This document shows positions 52,584 to 63,750 of a stretch of DNA of 64,000 nucleotides, in pieces. Position 1 is the stretch's first letter. Every line of letters starts with the position of its first letter. The notes under the pieces were generated by a model that saw only the letters and a list, made by a program, of their open reading frames with translations, did no database searches and had not been told where the DNA came from. The position numbers and the translations under genes were made by a program. Origin of the DNA: Dyadobacter sp. (GTDB taxonomy: Bacteria; Bacteroidota; Bacteroidia; Cytophagales; Spirosomataceae); the NCBI RefSeq assembly GCF_017744695.1, contig NZ_JAGIAS010000004.1, positions 79,303 to 143,302 of the forward strand, given 5' to 3'.

Positions 52584-54728
52584 CTACGAAATACCTTTGA
52601 AAGCTTCCTCATTAATAAAAGGCTGGTTCCTCAGGCGTTGCTTGGTGGCTTTATAAAACGCATTGGCTACCGCTCCTCCCGCCGGTGGCAACGCAGGTTC
52701 GCCCAGGCCGGTCGGTGAAATGCCGTTGTCCACGAAATGGACATCGACCTCGGGAATCTCGTTCATACGGATCAAACGGAAACCATTGAAATTGCTCTGA
52801 TCAGGAGTCCCCGCTTTGAAAGTCATATTCCCGAACATCGCATGGCCCACGCCGTCCACCACCCCGCCGCGTACCTGCTGCAACGAGCCACTTTTATTGA
52901 TCACAATGCCGCAATCGACAGCTGCGATGATGTTTTTCAAGGCCGGCTTGCCTTTTTCAATAACTACTTCGCCTACCTGCGCCACATACGACCGGTGTGA
53001 AAAGTAAACGCTGAAACCCTGATGAACGCCCTTTTTCTTGCCCCAGTTGCTTTTCTCAGCCGCCAGTTTGATCACCGCGATCATTCGGTCGACATCATAT
53101 TTTACATCACCCGCCGGTGATTTTTTGGCTTTTTCCAAAAGGGCAAGGCGGAACTGTACAGGGTCTTTACCCGCAGCCTCCGCCACTTCGTCGATAAACG
53201 ACTGCTCGGCGTAGGCGAGGAAGTTGGTAATGGGCGCGCGCCACGGGCCGGTGGTAATGGCCGATTTATGCTCCACCGAATCGATCAGCAAGTTATCCAC
53301 GGAACCGGAAGGGAAATTATCCTCGCGGGTAGGGTTACCCGAGTTGATACCCACACCGCGCAGCTTGTAGCCGATCATTTCACCATTTTTATCCAATGCA
53401 GCCTCGAACCGGTAACGCACCGCCGGACGGTAGGTTCCGCCGGTCATATCGTCTTCACGCGTCCATATTACCTTCACCGGCGCTTTCACCAGTTTGGAAA
53501 CATGTACTGCTTCGATAGCAAAATCAGCCGAAAGCCGGCGGCCAAAACCGCCTCCCTGCCGTGTGATTTCCACGGATATTTTTTCAGTCGGGAAGCCGGT
53601 AATTTTTGCGGCTGCTTCGCGTGCGCGGTCGGGCGTCTGCGTCGGGCCCACGAGCTCCACGCCGTCCTCGCGTACGTGTGCGAAGAAGTTCATTGGTTCC
53701 AGCGGGCTGTGCGGCAGGAACGGGCATTGGTATTCGGCCTTAATGACTTTCGCCGCACTCTTGAAAGCAGCTTCCACATCTCCATTTTTCCTGCGGACGG
53801 TAGCTTCGCCATTGTCCATCAAGTTGGAGAAAATGCGGTTATGATCTTCCGAACTTTCGAGGTCGGCCGCTTTTTCGTATTCAATTTTGAGGGCCTCACG
53901 CGCTTTTTTGCATTGCCATGTCGATTTACCGACTACCGCGACGCTGTTTTCGAAAGTAACCACATCCACAATGCCGGGCATCGCTTTGGCAGCCGCGGAA
54001 TCAACGGCTTTTAGTTTGAAACCAAATGCCTTGGGACGCTGGATAATCGCGAAGAGCATTCCCTCACGATAAAAATCCAGCCCGAAAAGCGGCTTACCCG
54101 TCGCAATATTCTTGTTATCCACATTCCTGACCGACTGTCCGATCAGTTTGAATGTCTTTTCATCTTTTAATTTAATGTCTGTTGGTGCAGTAAGCTTGCC
54201 GGCAGCTTCCGCAAATTCGCCGTAGCTCGCCGATTTTCCCGATGCTTTGTGAACCAGCCTGCTATCCGCAGTCGTAATTTCCGATGCCGGCACACCCCAT
54301 TTGGCAGCAGCTGCATTCACGAGCAGGTAACGCGCCGTCGCGCCCGCCTTGCGCAGGCGTTCCCACGAATGCGGAACGGCACCGCTGCCACCCGTCACCT
54401 GCCGCTCGAACGCGGCATTGTCCAGATGTCCCTGCACGGTTTTCACCAATTTCCAATCGGCGTCGAGCTCTTCGGCTATCACCATTGGAAATGCGGTTTT
54501 AATGCCCTGCCCTATTTCTGGGTTTGGGGAGATGATGGTAATGCTGTTATCCGATCCGATGGACAGGTAGCTATTGAACTTTACCGATCCCGCCGCGATC
54601 TGGTTTGCATCGACAACAACGGGTGCCGCAGTCGTGTCAGACCAGTTGAAGCCAAGGAACAGCCCACCACCGGCCGCAGCCGCGAGCTTCATGAAGTCGC
54701 GACGCGATGTCTGATTTAATGTGCTCAT
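52584..54728 (-). CDS. Molybdopterin-binding subunit of an aldehyde/xanthine-oxidase family enzyme (IorB-like)
   Basis: A 714-residue large subunit with a twin-arginine signal ('TSRRDFMKLAAAAGGG'), so it is folded with its cofactor and exported. Conserved blocks are 'PNPEIGQGIKTAFPMVIAEELD', 'FLPHSPLEPMNFFAHVREDGVELVG', 'TRQGGGFGRRLSADFAIEAV', 'GPWRAPITNFLAYAEQSFIDEVA' and 'GLGEPALPPAGGAVANAFY', the last with the active-site glutamate. It resembles isoquinoline 1-oxidoreductase beta subunits and hydroxylates aldehydes or N-heterocycles. The 2Fe-2S partner gene is 2 bp upstream. No electron-acceptor cytochrome or Mo-cofactor maturation gene lies in the window. Confidence 0.9.
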   Translation of the reverse strand: MSTLNQTSRRDFMKLAAAAGGGLFLGFNWSDTTAAPVVVDANQIAAGSVKFNSYLSIGSDNSITIISPNPEIGQGIKTAFPMVIAEELDADWKLVKTVQGHLDNAAFERQVTGGSGAVPHSWERLRKAGATARYLLVNAAAAKWGVPASEITTADSRLVHKASGKSASYGEFAEAAGKLTAPTDIKLKDEKTFKLIGQSVRNVDNKNIATGKPLFGLDFYREGMLFAIIQRPKAFGFKLKAVDSAAAKAMPGIVDVVTFENSVAVVGKSTWQCKKAREALKIEYEKAADLESSEDHNRIFSNLMDNGEATVRRKNGDVEAAFKSAAKVIKAEYQCPFLPHSPLEPMNFFAHVREDGVELVGPTQTPDRAREAAAKITGFPTEKISVEITRQGGGFGRRLSADFAIEAVHVSKLVKAPVKVIWTREDDMTGGTYRPAVRYRFEAALDKNGEMIGYKLRGVGINSGNPTREDNFPSGSVDNLLIDSVEHKSAITTGPWRAPITNFLAYAEQSFIDEVAEAAGKDPVQFRLALLEKAKKSPAGDVKYDVDRMIAVIKLAAEKSNWGKKKGVHQGFSVYFSHRSYVAQVGEVVIEKGKPALKNIIAAVDCGIVINKSGSLQQVRGGVVDGVGHAMFGNMTFKAGTPDQSNFNGFRLIRMNEIPEVDVHFVDNGISPTGLGEPALPPAGGAVANAFYKATKQRLRNQPFINEEAFKGIS

Positions 54729-54730
54729 GG

Positions 54731-55192
54731 TTAATTGGTTTTAGAGGCTGCAACTTTTACTGCTTCGCGAATACGGTGGTAGGTCCCGCAACGACAGAGG
54801 TTGCCGCTCATCGCACCGACGATTTCTTCCTCGGTCGGTTTGGGCTTTTCTTTGAGGAATGCCGCGGCCGTCATGATCTGACCTGCCTGGCAGTATCCGC
54901 ATTGCGCCACGTCCACTTCGTCCCACGCTTTCTGAACCGGGTGATCTCCTTTTTCCGACAACCCTTCGATCGTGGTCACCTTTGCCTTGCCTACTGCTGA
55001 CACCGGTAATACACAAGAGCGGACTGCTTTGCCATCCAGATGTACTGTACAAGCGCCGCATTGTGCGATTCCGCATCCATACTTGGTACCTACGAGGCCC
55101 AGATTATCACGCAATACCCACAGTAGCGGGGTATCCCCCTCCACGTCTGCGCTGTATGCACGGTTGTTGATTGTAAGTTTGAATAATGCCAT
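54731..55192 (-). CDS. 2Fe-2S subunit of the molybdenum hydroxylase (IorA-like)
   Basis: A 153-residue ferredoxin-type subunit with two clusters: the plant-ferredoxin site '[16 protein letters not shown]' and the C-terminal site '[15 protein letters not shown]' plus '[11 protein letters not shown]'. It passes electrons from the molybdenum centre. It has no signal of its own and probably travels to the periplasm with the Tat-signal-bearing large subunit, whose gene starts 2 bp downstream. Length and cysteine spacing are typical. Confidence 0.93.
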   Translation of the reverse strand: MALFKLTINNRAYSADVEGDTPLLWVLRDNLGLVGTKYGCGIAQCGACTVHLDGKAVRSCVLPVSAVGKAKVTTIEGLSEKGDHPVQKAWDEVDVAQCGYCQAGQIMTAAAFLKEKPKPTEEEIVGAMSGNLCRCGTYHRIREAVKVAASKTN

Positions 55193-55444
55193 GGTGATTA
55201 AGAGTTTGCCAAAAGTTACAAAAAAATCACCTGAGAAGCCAAACTCCTTATTCGCGAAGTACCTGATTGATAGCGATATAACTACGCTTACATTTCGCTT
55301 TTTGGTGTTTTACAACAAATTCGCGATTTCAGATCCGCCGGCACAACACCGGGAGCAATTTATGTGTCTGTGTAAAAACAAAAGCTTTTCGTCATAACTC
55401 GGCTTTGGTACTTAGATTAATACTTTGTCAACCTCCTTAACCAT

Positions 55445-58400
55445 ATGCGCTTTTTTCACATTGTCCTTCTAGTGCTCTGCGCGCTTTCCTCCGCACTCGC
55501 ACAACAACAGCCAGCCAACTGCGGAACATCGGATGAAAACCTTCCGCCGGAAGTACGTGACAGAATTGCCAGGCTCCCTGCCATCCTGCAAAGCCAGCGG
55601 GCACGAACGACAGCTGGTGAAATGCGCATTTGCCGCCTCGGTATTGAGATCGATTACCAAACTTACATTCAGTATGATAGCGATACCAGTCTGATAACCC
55701 GTAAGGTATTTGAGGATATTGCCAAAGTTTCGGAAGTATACGAGAAAGAAATTAACACGCGTATCGTGGTGGCGGGCATTCGCTTCTGGAAAGACCCCGG
55801 AACTGACCCTTTCGGAATTACCGACAACACATACAGGCTGCTTGAAATATTGGCCGGCTTGCCAGCTCCGGATTTTGAGACAGACAAGCGTATGTATTTA
55901 TATACTAAACAATTGAATGGCCCGGGCGGAGTAGCTTATCTCGGCGGTTTGTTCAATGTGTCAGCGCTTGGAATCCCGCAATTAATGATGCACGAAATCG
56001 GCCACAACTTCGGCTCTCCGCATACCCATAACTGTATGTGGCCGGGTGGGCCGATAGATTTTTGCGCAGGCATTGAGGGCGCTTGCTATGACGGGGCGCT
56101 GGGTAGTCTTTCCAAAGTTGAGGGAACCATTATGAGCTATTGCCTGGCTGCACAGACATTTCATCCGCTATGTCAGGCGCTGATGAAGAATTACGCTGAA
56201 AACGCATTGCAAAAAATTGATGCTCCACCTGCCGCGCCCAGACTGAGCAAACATTCCAACCTTAAGCTATTTGACTTTTATACCTGGGAAGTTGTTCCGG
56301 ATGCACTAACCTACGATATGCTGATCGCCAACCACCCCGATTTTTCAGATGCGCGTACAATGGTTACCGGTTTTAATGGGATTTCGCTCATGGACATGCG
56401 GCCTGGCATTCCGATATACATCAAAGTCCGGGCCGTGAATCCATTCGGGAAGTCAGACTGGTCGGAAGTTGCTACGTTGCAGCCCTCAACACCCAAGTTG
56501 GGCAGGCCGGCGCTCAACGTTTTTCCCGAAACACAATCCATTTTTGAAAATGGCGCCCCAATAATGCTTTCCTATCAGGCAGTAGAGGGAGCAACAGCTT
56601 ACGAGATTCAGGTGACAAGCTACCTTGATCCCTATTTCCGGTATCCGGTTGCGACGCTCCACACCACCGAACTCAACATCGGATTTGTGCAAAACTATTC
56701 AGGATTGTTTTACTGGCGTGCCCGCGCGGTAAAGGACAATGTGAAAGGGCCATGGTCGGCGACAGACTATTTTTCAGTAAACCCGAAGGTAGGATCGCAG
56801 TTTTTCATCCCCGGCCAGGAAAAATCGGATGCTTTACCAACAGGCTTTCCATTTGCCTATTACACCACCACTTTCTATTCAAAGTCGGTCATCACCGTTT
56901 CAAAGAACAGCGATTTTTCAAGTCCTTTTTACAAAAGGGAGTTTGTTTCTTACAGGGATGCAAGAGACGCACTTTCCGGCCTGCCTGTCAATAGCACATT
57001 ATATGTAAAGGTCGAGGAGTGGAATTTAGATGAACAATATTATCCCAAAAGGAAGATCGCAGATTATTCTTTTACGATTAAAACTAACTCAGGTGTACCT
57101 GCCGGCAACCTGACGTTTATGGCTGGTATCGATGCTGACGTTTTCAATGTAAGCCAACCTAAAATGGCAATTACAGAGAAGGCCGTATGGTTGGAATCTC
57201 CTTCTTTCGGATTTGTAAAGCTCGATAAAAGCAGCCTTACTTTTGAGATATACAATCGTGATAATACCGCGGCGCTGATCGGGAATACGTACATAACAAA
57301 ACCGCTTGTGACAGACTCCAACGGCCACATCAATGTGATCAGTCAGGCCAGTAATGGCTTTATCCGACAAGTAATGTTACCCTCTGATACTCCGGGCGTG
57401 GATGCCGTGGTCAACAAAATATTTTTCGCAGGTGATGTCGAGGGTTGCAGCCCTACACACGGTTTGTATTGGAATCGTAACGGCATTTATCGTGCAGTTT
57501 TCGGCCTGCTGAATACCATAAGCGTGCCGGCCGACAACCGACAATTCGCGCAGGTAGCTGTCGCAGGAGGCAAGATCTGGATCATGCAAACAGATAATTT
57601 TGGCGGAGGCGAAATCATAGCTCTGGATGCAGCCTCGGGGAATGAATTACAGAGGTTCAGCAATGCCAACCATCCTGATTTGCTATATCGCATGGACCAG
57701 ATGGTGGTGAACGACAAAGGGCAGATACTTGTAAGGCAGTTCGACCCGGCGATAACTGGTTTCCGCGTGTCGCTTTGGGCGGATGGAAAATGGGTTGCGT
57801 ACACGGGACAAAGCAGCACTTTTTCGGGTAATATCCAGTCGATCGCGGTTTCGCCGAAGGGTGTTTTCTATGTGCTGACCAAACGTACGGGACATGGCAT
57901 TTACCGGTACGATAATGGGCAATGGAAGGAAGTAGCCGACATTGGCCTCGAAAATATCGCGGATGATTTTGTCCCGGACGACAACGATGATATTTGGCTG
58001 ATCGGTCAATACGGCCTTGTCCGAGTGAACATAGCCCGTTTCGATCTGACGTCAATCGATAAAAAAGACTATTGCGCCGGCGATACGCTGACCGCCATTG
58101 TGAGCACCCATGGCGGCGTTGACTTGCAAAAGCCTTTTTCAGCGATTTTTACTAAACCTTCGGGCGAAACCGTGAACGTAGCCGACCTCCGTTTACAGGG
58201 AAGCCAGATCAAGATCAGGATTCCCGATGGTCTTAGCGGCACTGGCTTATATGTTCAATTGAAAAGCAGCGATCCGGAAATTCTAACCCCTGGCAAGCGT
58301 CAACTGAGCGTCCGTGAGCTTCCAACGGCAACCATTGAAGCTGACAAAACGTTGTTGATTCCCCGAAAAGACACGGCGGTGGTTACCGTTACATTAACCG

Positions 58401-58846
58401 GGCAAAGCCCATGGTCGTTTTCCCTGTGGGACAATGCCCGAGCGACGTCGGAAACGGCTACGTTTTCAAAAAAGTTTGTGCTTGCACAACCCGACGATTT
58501 TGAATTGAAGATCAACGGACTTTCGGATCAGTACTGTTTCAACGGTATCGTGCGAAATACGATAAAGATCACGGCCAATATCATTACTGGCGACCTGGAG
58601 CCCGCATTACCGTTAATCAACATTTATCCTAACCCGAGTTCCGATCGAATTCTGGTGCACTATGAGCAACAGGATGCCAAGGCATCACACTATTTCATTT
58701 CGGATACGCGAGGCCGCCAGGTTGCTTCGCTAAAAACGGCCAATAGCATTACCGAGTGGGATATCCGTGAATTGAGCGCCGGGATATATATTTTATGGAC
58801 CGTCCAAAATGGTCATAAACGGTCCTGGAAAATCGTGAAGAATTGA
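55445..58846 (+). CDS. Secreted reprolysin-like (M12B) metalloprotease with T9SS tail
   Basis: An 1133-residue protein. Signal peptide 'IVLLVLCALSSALAQQ'; metalloprotease domain with the zinc site 'MHEIGHNFGSPHTHNCMW' near residue 184 (HExxHxxGxxH) and a following 'IMSYCLA' Met-turn; two or more fibronectin-type III-like modules about 275-550; a beta-propeller-like stretch; an Ig-like part; and a C-terminal T9SS sorting domain ('INIYPNPSSDRILVHYE'...'SAGIYILWTVQNG'). It would act outside the cell on protein. The gene stands alone, 252 bp from the divergent 2Fe-2S gene, and abuts the stop of the DUF3467 gene. Confidence 0.9.
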   Translation: MRFFHIVLLVLCALSSALAQQQPANCGTSDENLPPEVRDRIARLPAILQSQRARTTAGEMRICRLGIEIDYQTYIQYDSDTSLITRKVFEDIAKVSEVYEKEINTRIVVAGIRFWKDPGTDPFGITDNTYRLLEILAGLPAPDFETDKRMYLYTKQLNGPGGVAYLGGLFNVSALGIPQLMMHEIGHNFGSPHTHNCMWPGGPIDFCAGIEGACYDGALGSLSKVEGTIMSYCLAAQTFHPLCQALMKNYAENALQKIDAPPAAPRLSKHSNLKLFDFYTWEVVPDALTYDMLIANHPDFSDARTMVTGFNGISLMDMRPGIPIYIKVRAVNPFGKSDWSEVATLQPSTPKLGRPALNVFPETQSIFENGAPIMLSYQAVEGATAYEIQVTSYLDPYFRYPVATLHTTELNIGFVQNYSGLFYWRARAVKDNVKGPWSATDYFSVNPKVGSQFFIPGQEKSDALPTGFPFAYYTTTFYSKSVITVSKNSDFSSPFYKREFVSYRDARDALSGLPVNSTLYVKVEEWNLDEQYYPKRKIADYSFTIKTNSGVPAGNLTFMAGIDADVFNVSQPKMAITEKAVWLESPSFGFVKLDKSSLTFEIYNRDNTAALIGNTYITKPLVTDSNGHINVISQASNGFIRQVMLPSDTPGVDAVVNKIFFAGDVEGCSPTHGLYWNRNGIYRAVFGLLNTISVPADNRQFAQVAVAGGKIWIMQTDNFGGGEIIALDAASGNELQRFSNANHPDLLYRMDQMVVNDKGQILVRQFDPAITGFRVSLWADGKWVAYTGQSSTFSGNIQSIAVSPKGVFYVLTKRTGHGIYRYDNGQWKEVADIGLENIADDFVPDDNDDIWLIGQYGLVRVNIARFDLTSIDKKDYCAGDTLTAIVSTHGGVDLQKPFSAIFTKPSGETVNVADLRLQGSQIKIRIPDGLSGTGLYVQLKSSDPEILTPGKRQLSVRELPTATIEADKTLLIPRKDTAVVTVTLTGQSPWSFSLWDNARATSETATFSKKFVLAQPDDFELKINGLSDQYCFNGIVRNTIKITANIITGDLEPALPLINIYPNPSSDRILVHYEQQDAKASHYFISDTRGRQVASLKTANSITEWDIRELSAGIYILWTVQNGHKRSWKIVKN

Positions 58847-59176
58847 TTACGCTTCGCCCCCCGGTCCGCCGAAACTGATCGGGAAATTGAATGTAGGTTC
58901 GCTATCCTGTGAGTTTTGAATGGGACCGTATTGGTCTTCGTATTTCTGGATATTGTCGCGCAATGCGGCCACCAGGCGTTTGGCATGCTCCGGAGTTACA
59001 ATAATCCGGGCCTTCACCTTCGCGCGCGGCACGCCGGGCATGAGGCGGATGAAGTCAAGAATAAATTCGCTGTTTGAATGAGCGATCATTGCGAGATTGG
59101 AATACACTCCCTCTGCCATTTCCTCCGACAGCTCTACATTGATCTGTTGTTCGTTTTCCTTGTTATCTTCTTTCAT
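58847..59176 (-). CDS. DUF3467 domain-containing protein
   Basis: A 109-residue cytosolic protein. The recognisable blocks are 'NVELSEEMAEGVYSNLAMIAHSNSEFILDFIRLMPG' and 'KARIIVTPEHAKRLVAALRDNI', which match the DUF3467 family. Its function is unknown. It lies downstream of rpoC on the same strand, separated by a strong terminator, an arrangement seen in other Bacteroidota. Its stop is directly adjacent to the stop of the convergent metalloprotease gene. Confidence 0.87.
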   Translation of the reverse strand: MKEDNKENEQQINVELSEEMAEGVYSNLAMIAHSNSEFILDFIRLMPGVPRAKVKARIIVTPEHAKRLVAALRDNIQKYEDQYGPIQNSQDSEPTFNFPISFGGPGGEA

Positions 59177-59284
59177 TGTTGGTTTTAAATAGCTGCGCTA
59201 TTGAATTTACTGCGAAAATTACTAAAAATCTCCCGCTTGGAAAAGCCCGGCATGGAAGGCTCGGCTTGGGAAGCCCGCTTGGAA

Positions 59285-59325
59285 AACAAAGAGCCGGTCC
59301 CGCTAATGCAGGCCGGCTCTTTGTT
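59285..59325 (-). terminator. Terminator of the rpoBC transcript
   Basis: Perfect 13-bp arms AACAAAGAGCCGG and CCGGCTCTTTGTT around a 15-nt loop, followed on the minus strand by TTTTCC. It lies 21 bp after the rpoC stop. Confidence 0.85.
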
Positions 59326-59346
59326 CACTTATTATTATCCGTTGGA

Positions 59347-62300
59347 TTACGCCAACTCTTTTTTCTTGCGTGATTGTCTCTCGCGAGAATCAGACAGCGC
59401 ATCGAATTCTTCTTTCGATCCAACGATCAGGTTTTCGTAGGTACGCATACCTGTACCGGCAGGGATCAGGTGACCAACGATCACGTTCTCCTTCAAGCCT
59501 TTCAGTTCATCGCGTTTACCACGAACAGCCGCTTCGCTCAATACTTTGGTTGTTTCCTGGAATGAAGCCGCAGAAACAAAGCTTTCAGTACCCAAAGAAG
59601 CCTGTGTGATACCCATCAAGGTTGGTCTTGCAACCGCAGCCTGAGCATCACGGGCAGTAACCAATTTCAGGTCACGACGTTTCAAGCTTGAATTTTCATC
59701 GCGCAAACGGCGTACCGAAATGATCATACCCGGTTTCAATGTTTCGGAGCTACCGGCGTCCTCAACCACTTTCATATCCAGGATCTTGTCGTTTTCCTCG
59801 CGGAATACCACGCGGTCGACAGCCTGCATTTCGAGGAAGTTGGTATCACCGGCATCCAGAATATCTACTTTCTGCATCATCTGGCGTACGATACATTCGA
59901 TGTGCTTATCGTTGATCTTCACACCTTGCAGACGGTATACTTCCTGAATCTCGTTCACGAGGTACTCTTGTACCGCGGTTGGTCCTTTGATAGAAAGGAT
60001 ATCCGCAGGCGTGATAGCACCATCTGAAAGCGGGTCACCGGCTCTTACGAAGTCACCATCCTGAACGAGGATGTGTTTCGACAGAGGTACCATGTAACGG
60101 CGTTGTGTTCCGTCTTTCGATTCGATATGGATTTCACGGTTACCGCGTTTTACGCCGCCGTAAGATACCACACCGTCGATTTCAGAAACCGTTGCTGGGT
60201 TCGATGGGTTACGTGCTTCGAACAATTCGGTCACACGTGGCAGACCTCCCGTGATATCGCGTGTTTTACCAACAACACGTGGGATTTTCGCCAGCGGCTG
60301 ACCAGCCTTGATAGCTGCACCTGCTTTCACAACCAAACGTGCTCCAACAGGTAGGTTGTAGCCTTTTTCAGTCTGATCTTTCAACAAGGTAGACTTACCT
60401 TTCACCACGATAGCCGGGTTTTTGGTTTTGTCACGTGTTTCGATGATCACCGACTCCTGGAAGCCTGTTTGTTCGTCAAATTCTTCACGGAATGTGATGC
60501 CTTCTTCGATTGCATCGAAAGATACCGTTCCTGTGAATTCAGAAAGAATTACCGCGTGGTAAGGGTCCCAGGTACAAAGTTCCTGTCCTTTGAATACGGT
60601 ATCGCCTTCTTTCACTTGCAAATGCGCACCGTAAGGTACGTTGTTCGAGATCAGCAGCTGTTTCGTTTCAGGGTGTACGATTTTCACCTCACCTGAACGG
60701 CCCATTACTACGGTTACTTCGTCGCCTTCTGAATTAACAGATTGTACCAAACGAAGATCTTCGAACTGGATCAAACCATCGAATTTCGCTTTGATGTTGG
60801 CTTCAACAGAGATGTTCGAAGCCGTACCACCCACGTGGAATGTACGGAGTGTCAGCTGTGTACCCGGCTCACCGATGGACTGGGAAGCAATCACACCTAC
60901 TGCCTCCCCGATGTTCACCATCTGGGCAGACGCCAAGCTACGTCCGTAGCACTTCGCACAAACACCGTCACGGGTTTCGCAAGTCAGTACCGAACGGATT
61001 TCGATCGTTTCAATGCTGGTTTCATCAATGTAAGCTGCAATTTCCTCGGTGATTTCCTGTCCGGATGTAAGGATCAATTCGTTGGTCAACGGATCGAACA
61101 CATCGTGAACGCTCACACGGCCAAGGATACGCTCCGACAATGGTTCTACGATATCCTCATTGTCTTTCAATGCAGAGATCGCGATACCACGGAGCGAGCC
61201 GCAGTCTTCTTCTACTACTACCACGTCTTGTGCAACGTCGTGCAAACGACGGGTCAGGTAACCCGCATCCGCAGTTTTCAACGCTGTATCGGCCAAACCT
61301 TTACGCGCACCGTGGGTAGAGATAAAGTATTCCAAAACGTCGAGACCTTCTTTAAAGTTAGAAAGAATCGGGTTTTCGATGATTTCTCCCGCACCACCAG
61401 CGATGTTTTTCTGAGGCTTGGCCATTAGACCCCTCATACCACCCAACTGACGGATCTGCTCACGAGAACCGCGGGCTCCGGAGTGCATCATCATATAGAT
61501 TGAGTTGAATCCGCCTTTGTCTGTTTCCAGTTGCTTCATCAACGTTTCTGTAATGCGTGAGTTAACGCGCGTCCAGATATCGATCACCTGGTTGTAACGT
61601 TCGTTCTCCGTGATCAAACCCATCAGGTAGTTGTTCCAGACGTTTTCAACATCGCCCTTCGCCTGCTCGATGAGTTTTTCTTTTTCACTTGGAACCATTA
61701 CATCGTCCAATCCCATTGACAAACCGCCTTTGAAGGCCATTTGGAAACCAAGTTCTTTGATTTCGTCAAGGAATTGTGCAGTACGGGCTACACCAGCCTG
61801 TTTGAATACCAAACCAATGATCTGCTGAAGTTTCTTTTTAGTCAACAATTCGTTGATATAACCCACTTCCTCAGGAACAGCCTGGTTGAACAGGAGACGA
61901 CCTGCAACGGTGTCGATCAGCTTGATTTCAAATGAACCGTCCTCGTTACGAACGCGAACGCGGCATTTGATATTCGCATGTTTTGAAAGCTTGCCTTCGT
62001 TGATCGCGATAATAACTTCATCCGGGCCGTAGAAGATTTTGCCTTCACCGATGATCGGATATTGCTCGGTGCTTACGCGACCTTTTGTTACATAATACAG
62101 ACCCAAAACCATGTCCTGAGATGGTACCGTGATCGGCGCACCGTTGGCAGGGTTAAGAATGTTATGTGAAGAAAGCATCAGCATCGAAGCTTCCAATACG
62201 GCTTCCTGACCCAGTGGTACGTGTACCGCCATCTGGTCACCGTCAAAGTCAGCGTTGAATGCCGTACACACCAATGGGTGAAGCTGGATCGCCTTACCTT

Positions 62301-63669
62301 CGATCAGTTTAGGCTGGAATGCCTGGATACCCAAACGGTGAAGTGTCGGAGCACGGTTGAGGAGCACAGGGTGTCCTTTCAAAACGTTTTCCAAGATATC
62401 CCAGATCACAGGGTCCTTGCGGTCCACGATCTTCTTCGCTGATTTTACAGTTTTAACGATTCCGCGCTCGATCAGCTTACGGATAATGAACGGCTTGAAA
62501 AGCTCAGCAGCCATATCTTTCGGCAGACCGCATTCGTGCAGTTTCAGCTCAGGACCTACCACGATAACCGAACGACCAGAGTAGTCGACACGCTTACCAA
62601 GCAAGTTCTGACGGAAACGGCCTTGCTTTCCTTTCAGCATATCTGAAAGTGATTTCAAAGCACGGTTACCTTCCGAACGTACCGCATTCACTTTACGGCT
62701 GTTGTCGAAAAGGGAGTCAACCGCTTCCTGCAACATCCGCTTTTCGTTACGCAAGATCACCTCAGGTGCCTTGATCTCGATGAGGCGTTTCAGACGGTTG
62801 TTACGGATGATTACACGACGGTAAAGGTCGTTCAAATCCGACGTCGCGAAACGGCCACCGTCCAGAGGTACCAATGGGCGCAATTCTGGTGGAATAACCG
62901 GTACCATTTTGATCACCATCCATTCAGGGCGGTTTTCGATACGGGTATTCGCATCACGGAATGCTTCTACCACTTTCAGGCGCTTCAAAGCTTCCGCTTT
63001 ACGTTGCTGAGAAGTGTCAGTAGCAGCCTGGTGACGGAGCTCGTAAGAAAGTTCGTCGAGCTTAATGCGGCTCAACAGCATTTCCAATGCATCGGCACCC
63101 ATTTTCGCGATGAATTTGTTGGGATCCGTGTCAGGAAGCAACTGGTTCTCGCGTGGGAGTTTGTCCACGATGTCGAGGTATTCGTCTTCGGTCAGGAAGT
63201 CGAGGTAGCCAACGCCGTCCTCTTCTTTGATACCTGGCTGAACTACTGCGTACCGTTCGTAATAAATGATCTGGTCGAGTTTCTTGGTAGAAAGTCCTAA
63301 CAGGTAACCAATTTTGTTCGGCAAGCTGCGGAAGTACCAGATATGTGCAACAGGAACCACGAGTTCAATGTGACCCATGCGCTCGCGGCGAACCTTTTTC
63401 TCGGTTACCTCCACACCGCAACGGTCGCAGATGATTCCTTTATAGCGAATGCGTTTGTATTTACCGCAGTGACATTCCCAGTCTTTTACAGGACCGAAAA
63501 TGCGCTCGCAGAACAGACCGCCCATCTCCGGCTTGTAGGTCCGGTAGTTGATGGTTTCAGGCTGGGTTACTTCACCGAAGGAGCTTTCTAGGATAGACTC
63601 CGGTGACGCCAGACTGATCGTCATTCTGGAAAAGTCGCTGTTTAATTTTTTATTCTTTTTGAAAGACAT
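59347..63669 (-). CDS. rpoC: RNA polymerase beta' subunit
   Basis: A 1440-residue, full-length beta' subunit. The N-terminal zinc site is '[20 protein letters not shown]' near residue 66, the catalytic Mg site '[12 protein letters not shown]' near 475, and a second zinc site in '[13 protein letters not shown]' near 905. With rpoB it forms the active centre of transcription. It is 81 bp after rpoB with an intercistronic GNRA-loop hairpin between, and is followed by a strong terminator. Length is normal for Bacteroidota. Confidence 0.98.
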   Translation of the reverse strand: MSFKKNKKLNSDFSRMTISLASPESILESSFGEVTQPETINYRTYKPEMGGLFCERIFGPVKDWECHCGKYKRIRYKGIICDRCGVEVTEKKVRRERMGHIELVVPVAHIWYFRSLPNKIGYLLGLSTKKLDQIIYYERYAVVQPGIKEEDGVGYLDFLTEDEYLDIVDKLPRENQLLPDTDPNKFIAKMGADALEMLLSRIKLDELSYELRHQAATDTSQQRKAEALKRLKVVEAFRDANTRIENRPEWMVIKMVPVIPPELRPLVPLDGGRFATSDLNDLYRRVIIRNNRLKRLIEIKAPEVILRNEKRMLQEAVDSLFDNSRKVNAVRSEGNRALKSLSDMLKGKQGRFRQNLLGKRVDYSGRSVIVVGPELKLHECGLPKDMAAELFKPFIIRKLIERGIVKTVKSAKKIVDRKDPVIWDILENVLKGHPVLLNRAPTLHRLGIQAFQPKLIEGKAIQLHPLVCTAFNADFDGDQMAVHVPLGQEAVLEASMLMLSSHNILNPANGAPITVPSQDMVLGLYYVTKGRVSTEQYPIIGEGKIFYGPDEVIIAINEGKLSKHANIKCRVRVRNEDGSFEIKLIDTVAGRLLFNQAVPEEVGYINELLTKKKLQQIIGLVFKQAGVARTAQFLDEIKELGFQMAFKGGLSMGLDDVMVPSEKEKLIEQAKGDVENVWNNYLMGLITENERYNQVIDIWTRVNSRITETLMKQLETDKGGFNSIYMMMHSGARGSREQIRQLGGMRGLMAKPQKNIAGGAGEIIENPILSNFKEGLDVLEYFISTHGARKGLADTALKTADAGYLTRRLHDVAQDVVVVEEDCGSLRGIAISALKDNEDIVEPLSERILGRVSVHDVFDPLTNELILTSGQEITEEIAAYIDETSIETIEIRSVLTCETRDGVCAKCYGRSLASAQMVNIGEAVGVIASQSIGEPGTQLTLRTFHVGGTASNISVEANIKAKFDGLIQFEDLRLVQSVNSEGDEVTVVMGRSGEVKIVHPETKQLLISNNVPYGAHLQVKEGDTVFKGQELCTWDPYHAVILSEFTGTVSFDAIEEGITFREEFDEQTGFQESVIIETRDKTKNPAIVVKGKSTLLKDQTEKGYNLPVGARLVVKAGAAIKAGQPLAKIPRVVGKTRDITGGLPRVTELFEARNPSNPATVSEIDGVVSYGGVKRGNREIHIESKDGTQRRYMVPLSKHILVQDGDFVRAGDPLSDGAITPADILSIKGPTAVQEYLVNEIQEVYRLQGVKINDKHIECIVRQMMQKVDILDAGDTNFLEMQAVDRVVFREENDKILDMKVVEDAGSSETLKPGMIISVRRLRDENSSLKRRDLKLVTARDAQAAVARPTLMGITQASLGTESFVSAASFQETTKVLSEAAVRGKRDELKGLKENVIVGHLIPAGTGMRTYENLIVGSKEEFDALSDSRERQSRKKKELA

Positions 63670-63719
63670 AATAAAGAGTCGTTTGTCTGTTAGTCGAAAC
63701 TAATTCAATTGCATTTCTA

Positions 63720-63739
63720 TGGCGCGGTTGCCCGCGCCA
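63720..63739 (-). other. rpoB-rpoC intercistronic hairpin with GNRA loop
   Basis: TGGCGCGG and CCGCGCCA form a perfect 8-bp G/C-rich stem; on the transcribed strand the loop is GCAA. No T-tract follows, so it is not an ordinary terminator; RNA processing or mRNA stabilisation is more likely. Confidence 0.6.
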
Positions 63740-63750
63740 ACGACTAGAAA

